Translations under genes and position numbers: made by a program
The notes under the pieces: model-generated
What the model saw: the letters and a program-made list of their open reading frames with translations, nothing else
What the model was told of the DNA's origin: nothing
The model's database searches: none
DNA from: Acridotheres tristis
Taxonomy: Eukaryota; Chordata; Aves; Passeriformes; Sturnidae
DNA length: 64,000 nucleotides
Direction: 5' to 3'
Assembly: GCA_037013685.1 (NCBI GenBank)
Contig: CM072919.1
Location: 4,385,152-4,449,151 of the forward strand
Part shown: positions 44,656 to 54,919 of the stretch, one piece after another
How the letters are laid out: the number at the start of each line of letters is the position of its first letter
How positions within the stretch are numbered: the first letter of the stretch is position 1

Positions 44656-46090
44656 GTAAGGGCTCACCTGGCCCAGCCCCCGCGGCTGCCAGGGGTGGGG
44701 GATCCGGCTGCCCTGGGTCACCCTGGGCAGTGTGACTGCAGATGGGACATGGGGACACGGGACATGTGACACAAGGTGTGGGTGACATAGGTGACACGGT
44801 CCATATGACCAGGTGTGGCTGACATGGGTGACTTGGTCCATGTGACAAGGTCTGGCTGACATGGGTGACACTATCCATGTGACCAGGTGTGGCTGACATG
44901 GGTGACACAGTCCATGTGACCAGGTGTGGGTGACACTGTCCATGTGACCAGGTGTGGCTGACATGGGTGACACAGTCCATGTGACCAGGTGTGGGTGACA
45001 CTGTCCATGTGACCAGGTGTGGCTGACATGGGTGACACAATCCATGTGACCAGGTGTGGGTGACACTGTCCATGTGACCAGGTGTGGCTGACATGGGTGA
45101 CACAGTCCATGTGACACAAGGTGTGGCTGACATGGGTGACACGGTCCATGTGACCAGGTGTGGGTGACACGGTCCATGTGACCAGGTGTGGCTGACATGG
45201 GTGACACAGTCCATATGACCAGGTATGGGTGACATGGGTGACACAGTCCATGTGACACAAGGTGTGGCTGACATGAGTGACACGGTCCATGTGACCAGGT
45301 GTGGCTGACATGGGTGACACTGTCCATGTGACACAAGGTGTGGCTGACATGGGGACATGGTCCATATGACCAGGTATGGGTGACATGGGTGACACTGTCC
45401 ATGTGACAGGGTCTGGGTGACATGGGTGACACAGTCCATGTGACACAAGGTGTGGCTGACATGGGGACATGGTCCATATGACCAGGTATGGGTGACATGG
45501 GTGACACTGTCCATATGACCAGGTGTGGCTGACATGGGGACATGGTCCATATGACCAGGTGTGGGTGACATAGGTGACACGGTCCATGTGACCAGGTGTG
45601 GGTGACATGGGTGACACAGTCCATGTGACCAGGTGTGGGTGACATGGGTGACACTGTCCATGTGACCAGGTGTGGGTGACATGGGTGACAGAGTCCATAT
45701 GACCAGGTATGGGTGACATGGGTGACACTGGCCATGTGACCAGGTGTGGCTGACATGGTCCGTGTGACACAAGGTGTGGCTGTGTCTCTGCAGTTCGTTT
45801 GTGCTCCCTGACAACATTGCTGTGTAAGGGTATGAACTGCTGTCCCAGCACTGAGATAAAAACCCACCCACCCATCCTCGCTGTGTCTGGGAAGTCTTTT
45901 AATCCAGGCCAAGGCCACAGTGGAATCTACTAATTTCTCCCACTCTACTTCTTCCCTCATGCTTGCCTGGTAACTTCTGACCTTGTGTGGCTGCTTGCTC
46001 AGGGACTCCTTCCTCATGCTGTGTCTCTGTCTTTCCCTTCTTTCTCCTCTTGTATTCTCATGTGCCAAACCTCTCTTGTTCTCTGCCCAG
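44656..46090 (+). other. PTPRS: Intron between FN5a and meC
   Basis: 1.4 kb, of which about 1 kb is a 37-bp array (44763-45780). The last 300 nt are unique and end in a pyrimidine-rich stretch with TGC close to the acceptor (TTCTCTGCCCAG). Confidence 0.9.
44763..45780 (+). repeat. ~37-bp minisatellite, ~27 units
   Basis: Units read 'catgtgaccaggtgtggctg' + 'acatgggtgacacagtc', with 39-bp variants (gtgacacaaggtgtgg) and shorter ones that lack 'ctgacatgggtgacac'. All minus-strand frames stay open, making antisense ORFs of over 300, 400 and 700 codons that are artefacts of the repeat. Confidence 0.96.
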
Positions 46091-46117
46091 TGGGAAACAG
46101 ATGACACTGCTGAATAC
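46091..46117 (+). CDS. PTPRS: PTPRS mini-exon C (27 nt)
   Basis: 27 nt coding W-E-T-D-D-T-A-E-Y, phase 0 at both ends; acceptor CTGCCCAG, donor TAC|GTAAGT. The nine residues equal those of mammalian sigma inside FN5. Family literature describes an alternatively used mini-exon at this point (meC). Skipping joins MLADAQ directly to EMIIAG in frame. Confidence 0.94.
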
Positions 46118-47948
46118 GTAAGTAAAAACATAAAAATCCTCAAATCCTCCCATGCTGGTTCTGCCTCTTCCCTTCTCCCACTTCCTTTTGTGGTGTGATA
46201 TTTTCCTTTTCCTTTTTTTTTTTTTCCCAGTGCCAGTGTGTTTTAGAGCCTGTTTTTGATGTTCCCATGCACTGTCCCCTCCCTGTCACTGCTCTGTGAC
46301 CCTCTGTGACCGTGTTGTTCGTCAGCACGCAGCAATCCCACAGGGTTTTCCCTTTGGCTCTGAAGGAAAGATGGGTCTGCTGCTCCTCCGTGGGGAAGCA
46401 GATGGAATATTGAATTTGGGACTGCTTTGAACAGATGAGGATCCTAAAATAGTTTGGATTGGAAGGGACCTTAAAGGCCATCGTGTTCCACTCCCAGCCA
46501 GGGGCAGGGTCGCCTTCCTCCAGATCAGGGAGCTCAGATGGGCAGCTTTGCAACACCCCTGCCTCTGGAAAATATAGCCTGGGAAGCGTTGGGAGTGCAG
46601 AATCCCTGAGTCCTGAGCTGTCACAGCATGAGCAAATGCTTTGTTCTCTCAAAGGGCCAGGATTCTTAGAAACTCATTGATGCAAAGCACTGAGTCATTA
46701 TTGGTGCTTTTACCTTTGAAGTACCTTAAAGGTAAAAGCTTGGCTGCGTGGCATTTGCTATTTCTGCTAAAATTATAAATATTTTCCAAAATCCTACAGC
46801 TACCAAGAAGTAGGAAAAAGCATTTTCTCCTTGGAACGACGGGGTCCTAAGATAACACACGACTAAACTGGTTGTGCTTGTGTCTCCTGGGGATTGCCAA
46901 GTGCCCTGCACAAGAGAGGAGCCTCCCTTTGAGGGATGGAGAATGAGTCTCATGGGAGACCAAAATCTTAATAAAAGTCAGTGGCAGGTGTAGAGCAGGA
47001 CAGGTTTCTTGACTTCCAGGAGCCAGACCTGTCCCTGCAGCTGACGGGCTCCAAAGTCACTGATCAAAATCCCCCTGTTCCAAAGTTCTGCTGTTCCCCT
47101 CCCAGCTCACCATCGGGGAAATAGTTCTTTTCAGCACTAACCAGTTCTTCCCAAGTGCTGCCCTGAGATTTAATATTGAAAGCACAAAGGGGTGAGGAGA
47201 GGGGAAAGCCATAAAACATGTACAACATTCCCATCTCCCTCCTTTCTGGGGCCTTGGGGAAAACCCTGCTGCATGTGCTGTCATCCTGTTTGATTTAGCA
47301 CGGGTGTTCCTTTTCCAACACAGCCCTTTGAAAGGCTGCATCCCTCCTGGGGAAGGGCTGTTCTGGAAGCCAGTGTTCCAACAAAAGCTCCTGGGAGCCA
47401 GGTGTGGGGAGGCTGATAGAGGATGGGGAAGGAGGGGCTGGGATTTAGCAGGGAGCTTTAGCGTGAGCGGAATGTGTCGTCTTGCACTTTGCATTCAAGC
47501 AATCCCTTTAATATTATGAAGGCATTAAAAATATCTCTGAGGAGAGAAGAGAGGGGTAATGGTGAAAAAAAATGTAATCTCCCTGAAACCTCTGAGCCTC
47601 CTCTGAGGCCGCACAGTGGAGAGGAAAGCTTTGAAGGGAAGCGACAGCATTTGGATGCTGAAGTGGTTTTTTGTGAAGCCAGGGAATGTGTGAGAGGCAG
47701 ATGTGGAGGAGGATGCCTTGCACAGGGCCCTGCAGGGCCAGGCTGTGTTTGCAGAGCTGGGAGAGCCTCGCCAGGGGAACGGGGCTCTGCCCTCTGCCCT
47801 TCCCACAGATAGCCCAGGGTGTCTCGTGCTCTTGGATTCCGAGTTCCTGCATGCTGGAGAAGGGCTGAGACTCTGCAAGGAGGAGAGAGCTGCTCTGGGG
47901 TGTGGGTCTGAATATTGACACGATTTCCCTTTGGCTTCTGGCAAACAG
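46118..47948 (+). other. PTPRS: Intron between meC and FN5b
   Basis: 1.8 kb, with a short T run (46217-46227) and a minus-strand CR1 fragment (46445-46530). The rest appears unique; no further exon seen. Confidence 0.85.
46445..46530 (-). mobile_element. CR1 LINE 3' fragment, minus strand
   Basis: Reads 'ttggattggaagggacctta', 'aaggccatcgtgttccact', 'cccagccaggggcagggtc' on +, i.e. the complement of the CR1 3' end. Confidence 0.82.
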
Positions 47949-48066
47949 GAAATGATCATTGCTGGGCTCCAGCCTGAGACTGCCTATTCCATCACCGTGG
48001 CCGCCTACACCATGAAGGGAGATGGTGCTCGCAGCAAACCCAAAGTGGTCACCACCAAGGGAGCAG
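47949..48066 (+). CDS. PTPRS: PTPRS exon: FN5, last part
   Basis: 118 nt, phase 0 in and phase 1 out; acceptor CAAACAG, donor GCAG|GTGAGA. Codes [20 protein letters not shown] with the FN Tyr corner and [19 protein letters not shown]. The last G is completed by the FN6 exon to Val. Very close to mammalian sigma. Confidence 0.97.
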
Positions 48067-50420
48067 GTGAGAGCCTTGTCCTCAGCCAGTGGGACTCACC
48101 CATTTCCTAAAGCCAAGGGGCATCTCCAGACTCACTTTCTTCCATCCCACTCCCTTCTTGACTTGCAGCAAGAGCCAGGCTGCCCCAAAGGCAAAATTAG
48201 ATTTAGTAAGGCAGAAACCCCTTCATTCCTCACATGCAGCCCTCACCAAACGTCACCATTTTCTGTCCAGTGCAGACCCAGAAACACAAGAGAGGATGAA
48301 TTTGTCACTTGTAATCTCTTGGGCTGTAAATTCCAGTGCATCAGGAGGAAAGTGACTCTTCCTGATGTGACTGCAGCTTTGCAGGTGCCCTCGCAGGTAC
48401 CCTGGGGACAGGAGAGCTCTGCTGGCAGGGTGGTGACTTGCAAAGACCTGAAGAGCAGCAGGCAGACAGGGCAGCTTGTCCTGCCCACTCCTCTCTTCTG
48501 GTACCCTGTGTGGATGTGCATCCCCTGTGTTCAGGACTGGTGGAGGGAGAAATTCTGGCAGTGTTGACCTTTCCTGGCTCCCATTCCTGGGGCCTGCACG
48601 TACCAGGCCAAGCCTTTCCCTTCACTCACCCTCTGCTCCTTCCCCTCCAGTTCTGCCCAGGAATCTCCTCACTAACTCCCTGGTTCTCTGCTTGCCTTCT
48701 TCCTGAGCCTCTCCACCCTTTCTGTTTTTCTCTCCTGGAGCTTTTCTCCCTGCCTGGCTCCCTTGTCACTCTCGCTTGTCACCCTCCCTCATCTCTTCCC
48801 ATTAGGATTTGCAGTGCAGGTGATCAGTCACAGAGGGATGTTTTCTCCAGCACAGCAGCTATTACCCAAAACTGAATTTCCCCCAGCTTGAAATAGCTAT
48901 TTGGAAAAAAAAAAAAAAATCTTTCAAATGGCTCTGTAACTTTCTTACCTTCTTTGCAGCATTGAGTCAATACATGTTCTGAGAGGAGAGATTTCTTTCT
49001 TTATCATTCAGGGCTGGGGGCTGAATTTAAATACAGTAATACATCTAATTTTCTCCTTTACTGTCCAAACCAATTGCAAAATAAAACATTTCCCCCTCTC
49101 TGCACTTTCTTCTCACCTTTATTCTAAACAATATTTGTTGTGCAGATGTAATACTTTCAAGCTCAGCTGATTACAGTAACATTTGTGATAAAAACTGAAA
49201 CATAAAGGTAATGGCACTCTTTTTCTCTTTAACGTGTTCCTTAGGCATTCCCAAGGGAGGAGGCTGGCTCTCCCAGCACCGTCCCTGCCAGGCTTTGGCA
49301 GTTTGGGAGGAATACAGCGTTTGTTTCAGAGACAGCCCCTCATCCCCTCTGAGGTGTTGGTGGAGGCAGCAGGCAGAGGCTCCCCAGGGTGACCCTTTCA
49401 GATCCTGCCCTGCTCCCTTGGTCAGGCTCGTGCTGTGGGAGTGGGCTGGGGTCTCTCCCAGCTCCATTTTCTCTCCTCCTGTCCAAGCAGGAGAAATACC
49501 AGGGCGGAGAGAGAGGAATGAGATCTCTAATAGTGGAGCTGAGTGTCAATGAGGCGTGAGCTGCTGGAATTAATGCTCTGCTTTCTCTGGCTTTGGGGAT
49601 CTCTGGGCCTGCACGTGTCATTTAACTGTGGCTGTGGGCTTGCTTAGCAGTCAGGCAGTGCCAGGGCTCATTAGGCAGAGACATGGCACTGCTGAGCTCC
49701 CCAGAACCCCCAAATGTGGGAGAGCTCGCTGAAAATGCACCAGCACTGTGAGTTCCCTTCCTCCAGAGCAGAGGAGCAGCACGGAGAGCAGCAGCTCCCC
49801 CTGCCCTCTGCCTCACACACATTTTGGGCTCTGCTTCCTCTGCCTGTGCTTCCTCCTGTACCCGAGTGGGTGATGAGTTGCCTGCCAGCCGTGGGAGCTG
49901 GCCCCGTGCCTGCTGCTCAGGACCCGGGGCTGCCCAGACTTCCTTCCATCCTTCATTGCTTCACCCTCAGCTGCTCTGGACTTCCCAGCCTGGGCCAATC
50001 TGTTCCAGTCTCTTTCTGCATGAGTTGGGCTGAGAGAGGGAGGGAGGTTGGGACTTTGGGGACTCCAGGTTTGTTTTTCCTTGCCCTGGGAAGCAGCTGG
50101 GACAGGAGGCTGGAGCCAGGACTCCTGAGCTTGTTCTTCCCAGCAGTGGGAGTGTGAGCAGTCCAGGGACAGGGGAGGAGCTGTGCACATCTGTCCGTCC
50201 TGAACAAAGGGAAGAAAATCGATTTAGGAATGTGTCAGCACCTCTCAGCACATTGGCAGTGCTCCTCGTTTCCCCAGGCGTTCAGGGCCCATGTCCCTGT
50301 GCAGGGTGGCAGCAGTCTGGGTCACACAGAGCCGAGCTGGAGCATGGCTGGGGATGAAGAGTCTCTGCAGCTCCTCTCCCCCGCCCAGCCTTGGCTGAAG
50401 GCGTCTCTCTTGTCTCCTAG
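48067..50420 (+). other. PTPRS: Intron between FN5 and FN6
   Basis: 2.35 kb of apparently single-copy sequence with one A13 run (48905-48919). I see no mobile element, array or exon. Confidence 0.8.
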
Positions 50421-51011
50421 TCCCAGGGAAGCCCATCCTGTCCGTGCACCAGACGGAGGAGAACACTCTGCTGGTGAAGTGGGAGCCGCCGCTGGGCGCC
50501 GAGGGCCAGGTGCTGGGCTACCGCCTGCAGTTCGGCCGCAAGGACGTGGAGCCGCTGGCCACGCTGGAGTTCTCAGCCCTGGAGGATAAATACATCGCTG
50601 CCAGCATCCACAAGGGCGCCACGTACGTGTTCAAGCTGGCCGTGAAGAGCCGGGCCGGCTTTGGGGAGGAAGCTGTGCAGGAACTCACCACCCCCGAAGA
50701 CATCCCCAAGGGCTACCCCCAGATCCTGGAGGCCAGCAACGTCACGGCCATGTCGGTGCAGTTTGGCTGGCTGCCCCCCGTGCTGGCCGAGCGCAACGGA
50801 GCCATCGTCAAGTACACCGTGGCCTACCGGGAAGCCGGTTCTCCCGGGAACCTGCTGGAAAAAGAGCTGCCCCCCTCCCCAGAGAACTCGTACACCCTCA
50901 ACGGCCTCAAACCCAACACCGCCTACGATGTTAAAATCCGTGCTCACACCAGTAAAGGCCCCGGGCCCTACAGCCCGACCGTCCAGTATCGGACGTTCCA
51001 GCTGGACCAAG
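50421..51011 (+). CDS. PTPRS: PTPRS exon: FN6 and FN7
   Basis: 591 nt, phase 1 to phase 1; acceptor TCTCCTAG, donor CCAAG|GTAGGA. FN6: VPGKPILSVHQTEENTLLVK, Trp in KWEPPLGAEGQVLGYRLQFG, Tyr corner in HKGATYVFKLAVKSRAGFG. FN7 (from about 50714): YPQILEASNVTAMSVQFGW (NVT sequon), ERNGAIVKYTVAYREAGSPG, KPNTAYDVKIRAHTSKGPGP, ending YRTFQLDQ. These two repeats are more diverged from mammalian sigma than FN1-FN4. Last exon of the FN4-FN7 cassette. Confidence 0.97.
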
Positions 51012-51674
51012 GTAGGACTCACCGGTTTCTGCTCCCTCTGTCCCCTTGTATCCGGGGCTGGTGCCGGGAGGCAAGAGAGCTGGAGAGGTCAGGCCGGGCT
51101 CAGCCAGGCTCGTGAGTAAATGCAAAGCACTCTGGTGTCACACTCAGTCCCTCCGCTCCTCTCTGCCTTGTGCCAGGTAAGTCCCTTTTACCGCTTTCTT
51201 CTAAGTTAAGTCCGGACACCTCCTGTCGCTGGCACCTGAAGGGGGGGGCCAGTCGCTGTACAGGTGGGAAGAGCGTTTTCTTCAGCTTTTGCAAGCAGCC
51301 AAAAGAAAAGAGCAAAAAAATTCGGAAAAGCCAACCCTCAAGCCGTGACCTGGGATGGGTTTTTCCTCACCTGAGCATGCTCAGCCAGGCAGCACCTCGT
51401 TCCTGCAGCAGCCACCCAGCCCAGAGCGTGGGGGCAGAGCCACGTGCCCTCCTGGGGTTAGGCATGGGGACAGGGAGCACTGGGAGATGGATCTTGGCAA
51501 AACTCAAGCACAGTGTGGAGGAGGGAGCAATCCCTTTCGTTCCTGCAGCCAGACCCAGCCTGGCAGCCCCTCTTCCAGCACTTGACATTCTCTTCCTTCT
51601 CTTTCCTGCTCTTCCTTCCCTCTGCTGCCTTTTCTTCTCCTTTCTCCCCTTCCTCCTCACTTTTTTCTCCGCAG
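51012..51674 (+). other. PTPRS: Intron between FN7 and FN8
   Basis: 663 nt with a TTCTTCCCT-rich pyrimidine tract before the acceptor CTCCGCAG. Nothing else recognised. Confidence 0.85.
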
Positions 51675-51772
51675 TTTTACCCAAAAACTTCAAGGTGAAG
51701 ATGGTGACAAAGACATCTGTCCTTCTGAGCTGGGAGTTCCCTGAGAATTACAACTCTCCTACCCCCTACAAG
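51675..51772 (+). CDS. PTPRS: PTPRS exon: FN8, first part (GC donor)
   Basis: 98 nt, phase 1 in and phase 0 out. Codes VLPKNFKVKMVTKTSVLLSW and EFPENYNSPTPYK. The acceptor is CTCCGCAG. The donor is AAG|GCAAGT: the intron starts with GC, not GT. Protein continuity with the next exon (PYK|IQYNG) fixes the junction, and no GT nearby keeps the frame. Confidence 0.95.
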
Positions 51773-51917
51773 GCAAGTGGAGTGCAGGAGCTTTTCCTGC
51801 GTGTGCCCAGCTCTGCAGGGCTGGGTGCTCCCGTGCCCTGCAAACTGAAGGGATGGGGAGGAGGGAGCTGGAGCAGTGCCAGCCTTGCTCAGGGAACAAC
51901 CTGCTCCTCTCCCCCAG
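51773..51917 (+). other. PTPRS: 145-nt GC-AG intron inside FN8
   Basis: It starts GCAAGT and ends CCCCCAG. AG|GCAAGT is the known strong consensus of the minor GC-AG class, which makes up around one percent of vertebrate introns and is spliced by the normal U2 machinery. The intron is short, and CT-rich near its 3' end. Confidence 0.92.
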
Positions 51918-52171
51918 ATCCAGTACAACGGGCTGCACGTGGACGTGGACGGACGGACCACCAAGAAACTCATCACCCACCTGAGGCCCCGCACCTTCTA
52001 CAACTTCGTGCTGATGAACCAGGGCAACAGCATGGGGGGGCTGCAGCAGAACGTGGCAGCCTGGACTGCTGCTGACATGTTGTCCAAGAAGCCAGAGGTG
52101 ACCCACAAGCCTGATGCTGATGGCAATGTGGTGGTGATTCTCCCTGACGTGAAGAGCTCTGTGCCTGTCCA
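51918..52171 (+). CDS. PTPRS: PTPRS exon: FN8, second part, and start of FN9
   Basis: 254 nt, phase 0 in and phase 2 out; acceptor CCCCCAG, donor GTCCA|GTAGGT. Codes IQYNGLHVDVDGRTTKKLIT, Tyr corner in RPRTFYNFVLMNQGNSMGGL, AAWTAADMLSKKPEV and the linker to FN9, HKPDADGNVVVILPDVKSSV ending PVQ. The final CA is completed by A of the next exon to Gln. Confidence 0.96.
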
Positions 52172-52551
52172 GTAGGTTTCTGTTGAATTGCAGGGGTGGG
52201 GTGCTCAGCTCATGTTTTGGGGTCGGCCCTGATGGCTGGAGACCACCACAAACCCACGGGGCAGTACCACGAGGGTGATCCCTGCATTTCAGCTTTCCTG
52301 ATTGTTGCCTTTTGGAGGCACTTCCACAATTACCAGGGAAAGCCAAAGAAGGGTGAAGGGAGCACACAAGGAGACATGGGGCTGCCACTGAATCCAGCTC
52401 GTTCCAGGAGCTGTGGAACATTCCACAACTGTGCTGAATGAAAAACAAGGGGCTTGAGGCAGTGGGGCACTTTGGGCAAACTCACATCGGTTTGTGTGTT
52501 CCCTTCCTCCATGGCTAATTCCTTCTATTTCTTGTCATCCCCAACATTCAG
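52172..52551 (+). other. PTPRS: Intron inside FN9
   Basis: 380 nt, no repeat or exon seen. Acceptor CATTCAG; a second AG two bases on (AG|AG) would break the frame. Confidence 0.85.
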
Positions 52552-52645
52552 AGCTTTCTACATTGTGGTGGTGCCTCTGAGGAAGTCCCGGGGAGGACAA
52601 TTCCTCAACCCCCTGGGCAGCCCTGAGGAGATGGACCTGGAGGAG
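52552..52645 (+). CDS. PTPRS: PTPRS exon: FN9, middle part
   Basis: 94 nt, phase 2 in and phase 0 out; acceptor CATTCAG, donor GAGGAG|GTGAGT. Codes AFYIVVVPLRKSRGGQFLNP and LGSPEEMDLEE, matching the mammalian membrane-proximal region (Y/F-I-V-M-V-P-L). It leads to the convertase cleavage region in the next exon. Confidence 0.96.
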
Positions 52646-52827
52646 GTGAGTGGGGTGAAACTGAGGGGAGAGAGAGAACAGCTGGAACGCGATGGAGACC
52701 CGAGGGCTGGGAGGGGGGGATTTGGGGTCCCTGCGCTCCTCATTCAGCGCAGCCAAGGCCGGGAGGGCAGGTTTGGCTTTCCCTGGTGCTCCTTCCAGGC
52801 TCTCAGGGTGTTTTGTGCCGCCTGCAG
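52646..52827 (+). other. PTPRS: Short intron before the processing-site exon
   Basis: 182 nt, GT...CTGCAG; nothing else recognised. Confidence 0.88.
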
Positions 52828-53043
52828 CTGGTCCAGGACATCGCTCGGCTGCGGCGCCGGAGCCTGCGGCACTCGCGGCAGCTGGAGCTCCCCAAGCCCT
52901 ACATCGCCGCCCGCTTCCGCTCGCTGCCCTCCCACTTCATCCTGGGGGACATGAAACACTACGACAACTTCGAGAACAGAGCCCTGGAGCCGGGACAGAA
53001 ATACGTGCTCTTCATCCTGGCCGTGCTGCAGGAGCCCGAGGCT
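52828..53043 (+). CDS. PTPRS: PTPRS exon: basic processing site and end of FN9
   Basis: 216 nt, phase 0 to phase 0; acceptor GCCTGCAG, donor GAGGCT|GTAAGT. Codes LVQDIARLRRRSLRHSRQLE then LPKPYIAARFRSLPSHFILG and PGQKYVLFILAVLQEPEA. The cluster RLRRRSLRHSR (52846-52878) has several R-x-x-R patterns; LAR-family receptors are cut here by furin-type convertases into non-covalently joined E and P subunits. The bird sequence has one more Arg in the cluster than human (RLRRR for RLQRR). Confidence 0.96.
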
Positions 53044-54919
53044 GTAAGTGCTGCCTCCGAGCAGGGATGGGCCGGGAGATGTCACAGCCCTGCTGCCCTC
53101 CTGCCATCCCTGAGGGGCTTCTCTGAGCGGCTCTGGAGGGTTTGGATGTGGCTCGTGTGTAGCCGGGGAAAGGGGTTTGAACCCTTTAAATGAGGCAGAA
53201 ATAAGATGCACAGTTACATGGGCGTCTGTCATGACAGGAAGAAAGAGCCAAGTTTATTCAGAAACACACTTGGTTTTATAGCAGGACTGCAACTCCCAGA
53301 GTAGAGAAAAGGTGATTGGTTCAGAGAGAAGACACCCCATTGCCAGGGCCTGGGCACACACCACAACAGGGGTTTGATTTTGTTATTAATTCCTTTTTAT
53401 TTTGACCAAATCATCACCCTGGGAGAAATTCTCCCCAGCCTTGAGCTGGACCAGAACAAGAGCTGAGAAGCTCCAGCCTGGAATATTTTTCAGGCTGTAA
53501 TTTTATTACTTTCTCAATATGTATCCCACACTCTTGTGCTTGGTGAGCTGCTCGTGCTTGTGCCTGCACCAAGGACACGAGCAGCTGTGACTGTCCCAGT
53601 CTTTGGGGACAGAACTGGGACACTTGTGGCTCCAGACTGGAGTGCAGAACGGGGAGGAACAACTGAACTGTCCCCTCAGGACTGCACAAGAGTTCAGAGA
53701 GCCCCGGGTCAAACCCCTCTTTGAACAATAATTTCCTTTAAAGGCTGTTCTTTAACTCCTCAGAGCAATGACCCCAGACATCCTGCTCCAAGAACATGTC
53801 ACACTCTGGGCATTGCTCAGTTCCTCTCCAAGCACAGACAGGAGCATTGCATTTTTTTATGGAAAGCTACAAGTTTTTCCATAAAAAAAAAACAATTCAG
53901 CATCTCTGGTGTTTTCACTGGGGCTGTACTTGGCTTTATGAAAACAACTGTTTTAATATTTACCTGCCTCCTCCCTCATACACAATAGGAAACAGCCTAA
54001 TACTTTGTTGTTTTTAAATCCCCCTATGGAATTGTAGCAGGGAGCTATTGGAAATTAAGGGTTTTCAGAGGTTTTTTCCCCCAATAAATATTTAGTTGTA
54101 TATTTGATATTAAAGGATTAGGCTGACACGCTCCTGAATGGGTTTCTCAATCGGATTACTGCAGCTTGAGGTAATTTCTGCTTTGGAACAAGGTGCTGCA
54201 GTGGCCTGGATCCACAGCAGCTCCTGAGTGTGGAGCAGCATTCCAGAGCCTCTGTTCTGCTCCTGTCCCTGGCTGCTCTCCCAAGCCAGGCCATGCCAGT
54301 TCTCTGTGCTGTTCAGTTCCTGGAATTCCTGTGTAGGATGGGAATCCATCCTTAGTCAGGACTCTGAAGGGTTTGAATGTGCCTCTGATCCTGCTCAGCT
54401 CAGGGCAGAGGCAGCAGAGGACACACACAGTGTTTTACTACTTTAGATTTATTTGTCAGGGTTGGTTTTTTTTCAGTTAATTCTTGTTTCAATTCCTTCT
54501 CTCTTGCTCTGTAATCCCATCTGACTGTCAAAACCCAGATGGTTACAGAGAGCTTGAGGAAAGTGTTTGAGTGGTTGTGGCAGTGGTGAGGGCTCAGGGC
54601 TGTGGTGGAACAGAAGCAGCTGGATTTCCAAAAGCACCTTCCTGGCCATGAGAAGGGCTGAGCCACAGGCACAGGGCAGCTACAGCTTCACATGAGTGTG
54701 ATCTTTCTGTGATGGCTCTCACTGGAGCTTGGGAAGTGGAAGACACCCCTCATGTGGAGGCTCAGGAGCAGGGCATTTCCCCTGTTACCATTTGGGTTGT
54801 GCTTCAGAGAGCTCACATCCTCCCCCAGCAGTTCCTCCTGTGGAATTCCGTGTGCTTACCTACTCTTCAGTGCCCATCCCACCTCTGAGCTGTGTCCCAC
54901 CCTGCTCCCTGTCTTCCAG
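53044..54919 (+). other. PTPRS: Intron before the transmembrane exon
   Basis: 1.9 kb. A solo LTR (53158-53530) begins 114 nt after the donor. The rest has only short A or T runs (53880-53893, 54072-54079) and looks single copy. Confidence 0.85.
53158..53530 (-). mobile_element. Solo LTR, copy 2 of the 4019-4404 family, 6-bp target duplication
   Basis: Begins TGTAGCC and ends CCCACA; flanks CTCGTG (53152-53157) and CTCTTG (53531-53536), a 6-bp duplication with one mismatch. The body follows the copy at 4019-4404 nearly base for base, with the same minus-strand TATA and AATAAA motifs, but lacks 13 nt ('tttattggctgag') near its right end. No internal viral sequence is attached. Confidence 0.87.

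Noticed and set aside
44035..46143. 702-codon minus-strand ORF as a gene
   Set aside because: It is generated by stop-free 37-bp tandem repeats, is open in all minus frames, has no recognisable domain and overlaps PTPRS exons FN5a and meC.
51170..51300. Extra mini-exon between FN7 and FN8 (GTAAG-flanked segment near 51176)
   Set aside because: The protein is continuous from FN7 to FN8 without it, and the segment has no conserved coding match or good acceptor in phase.
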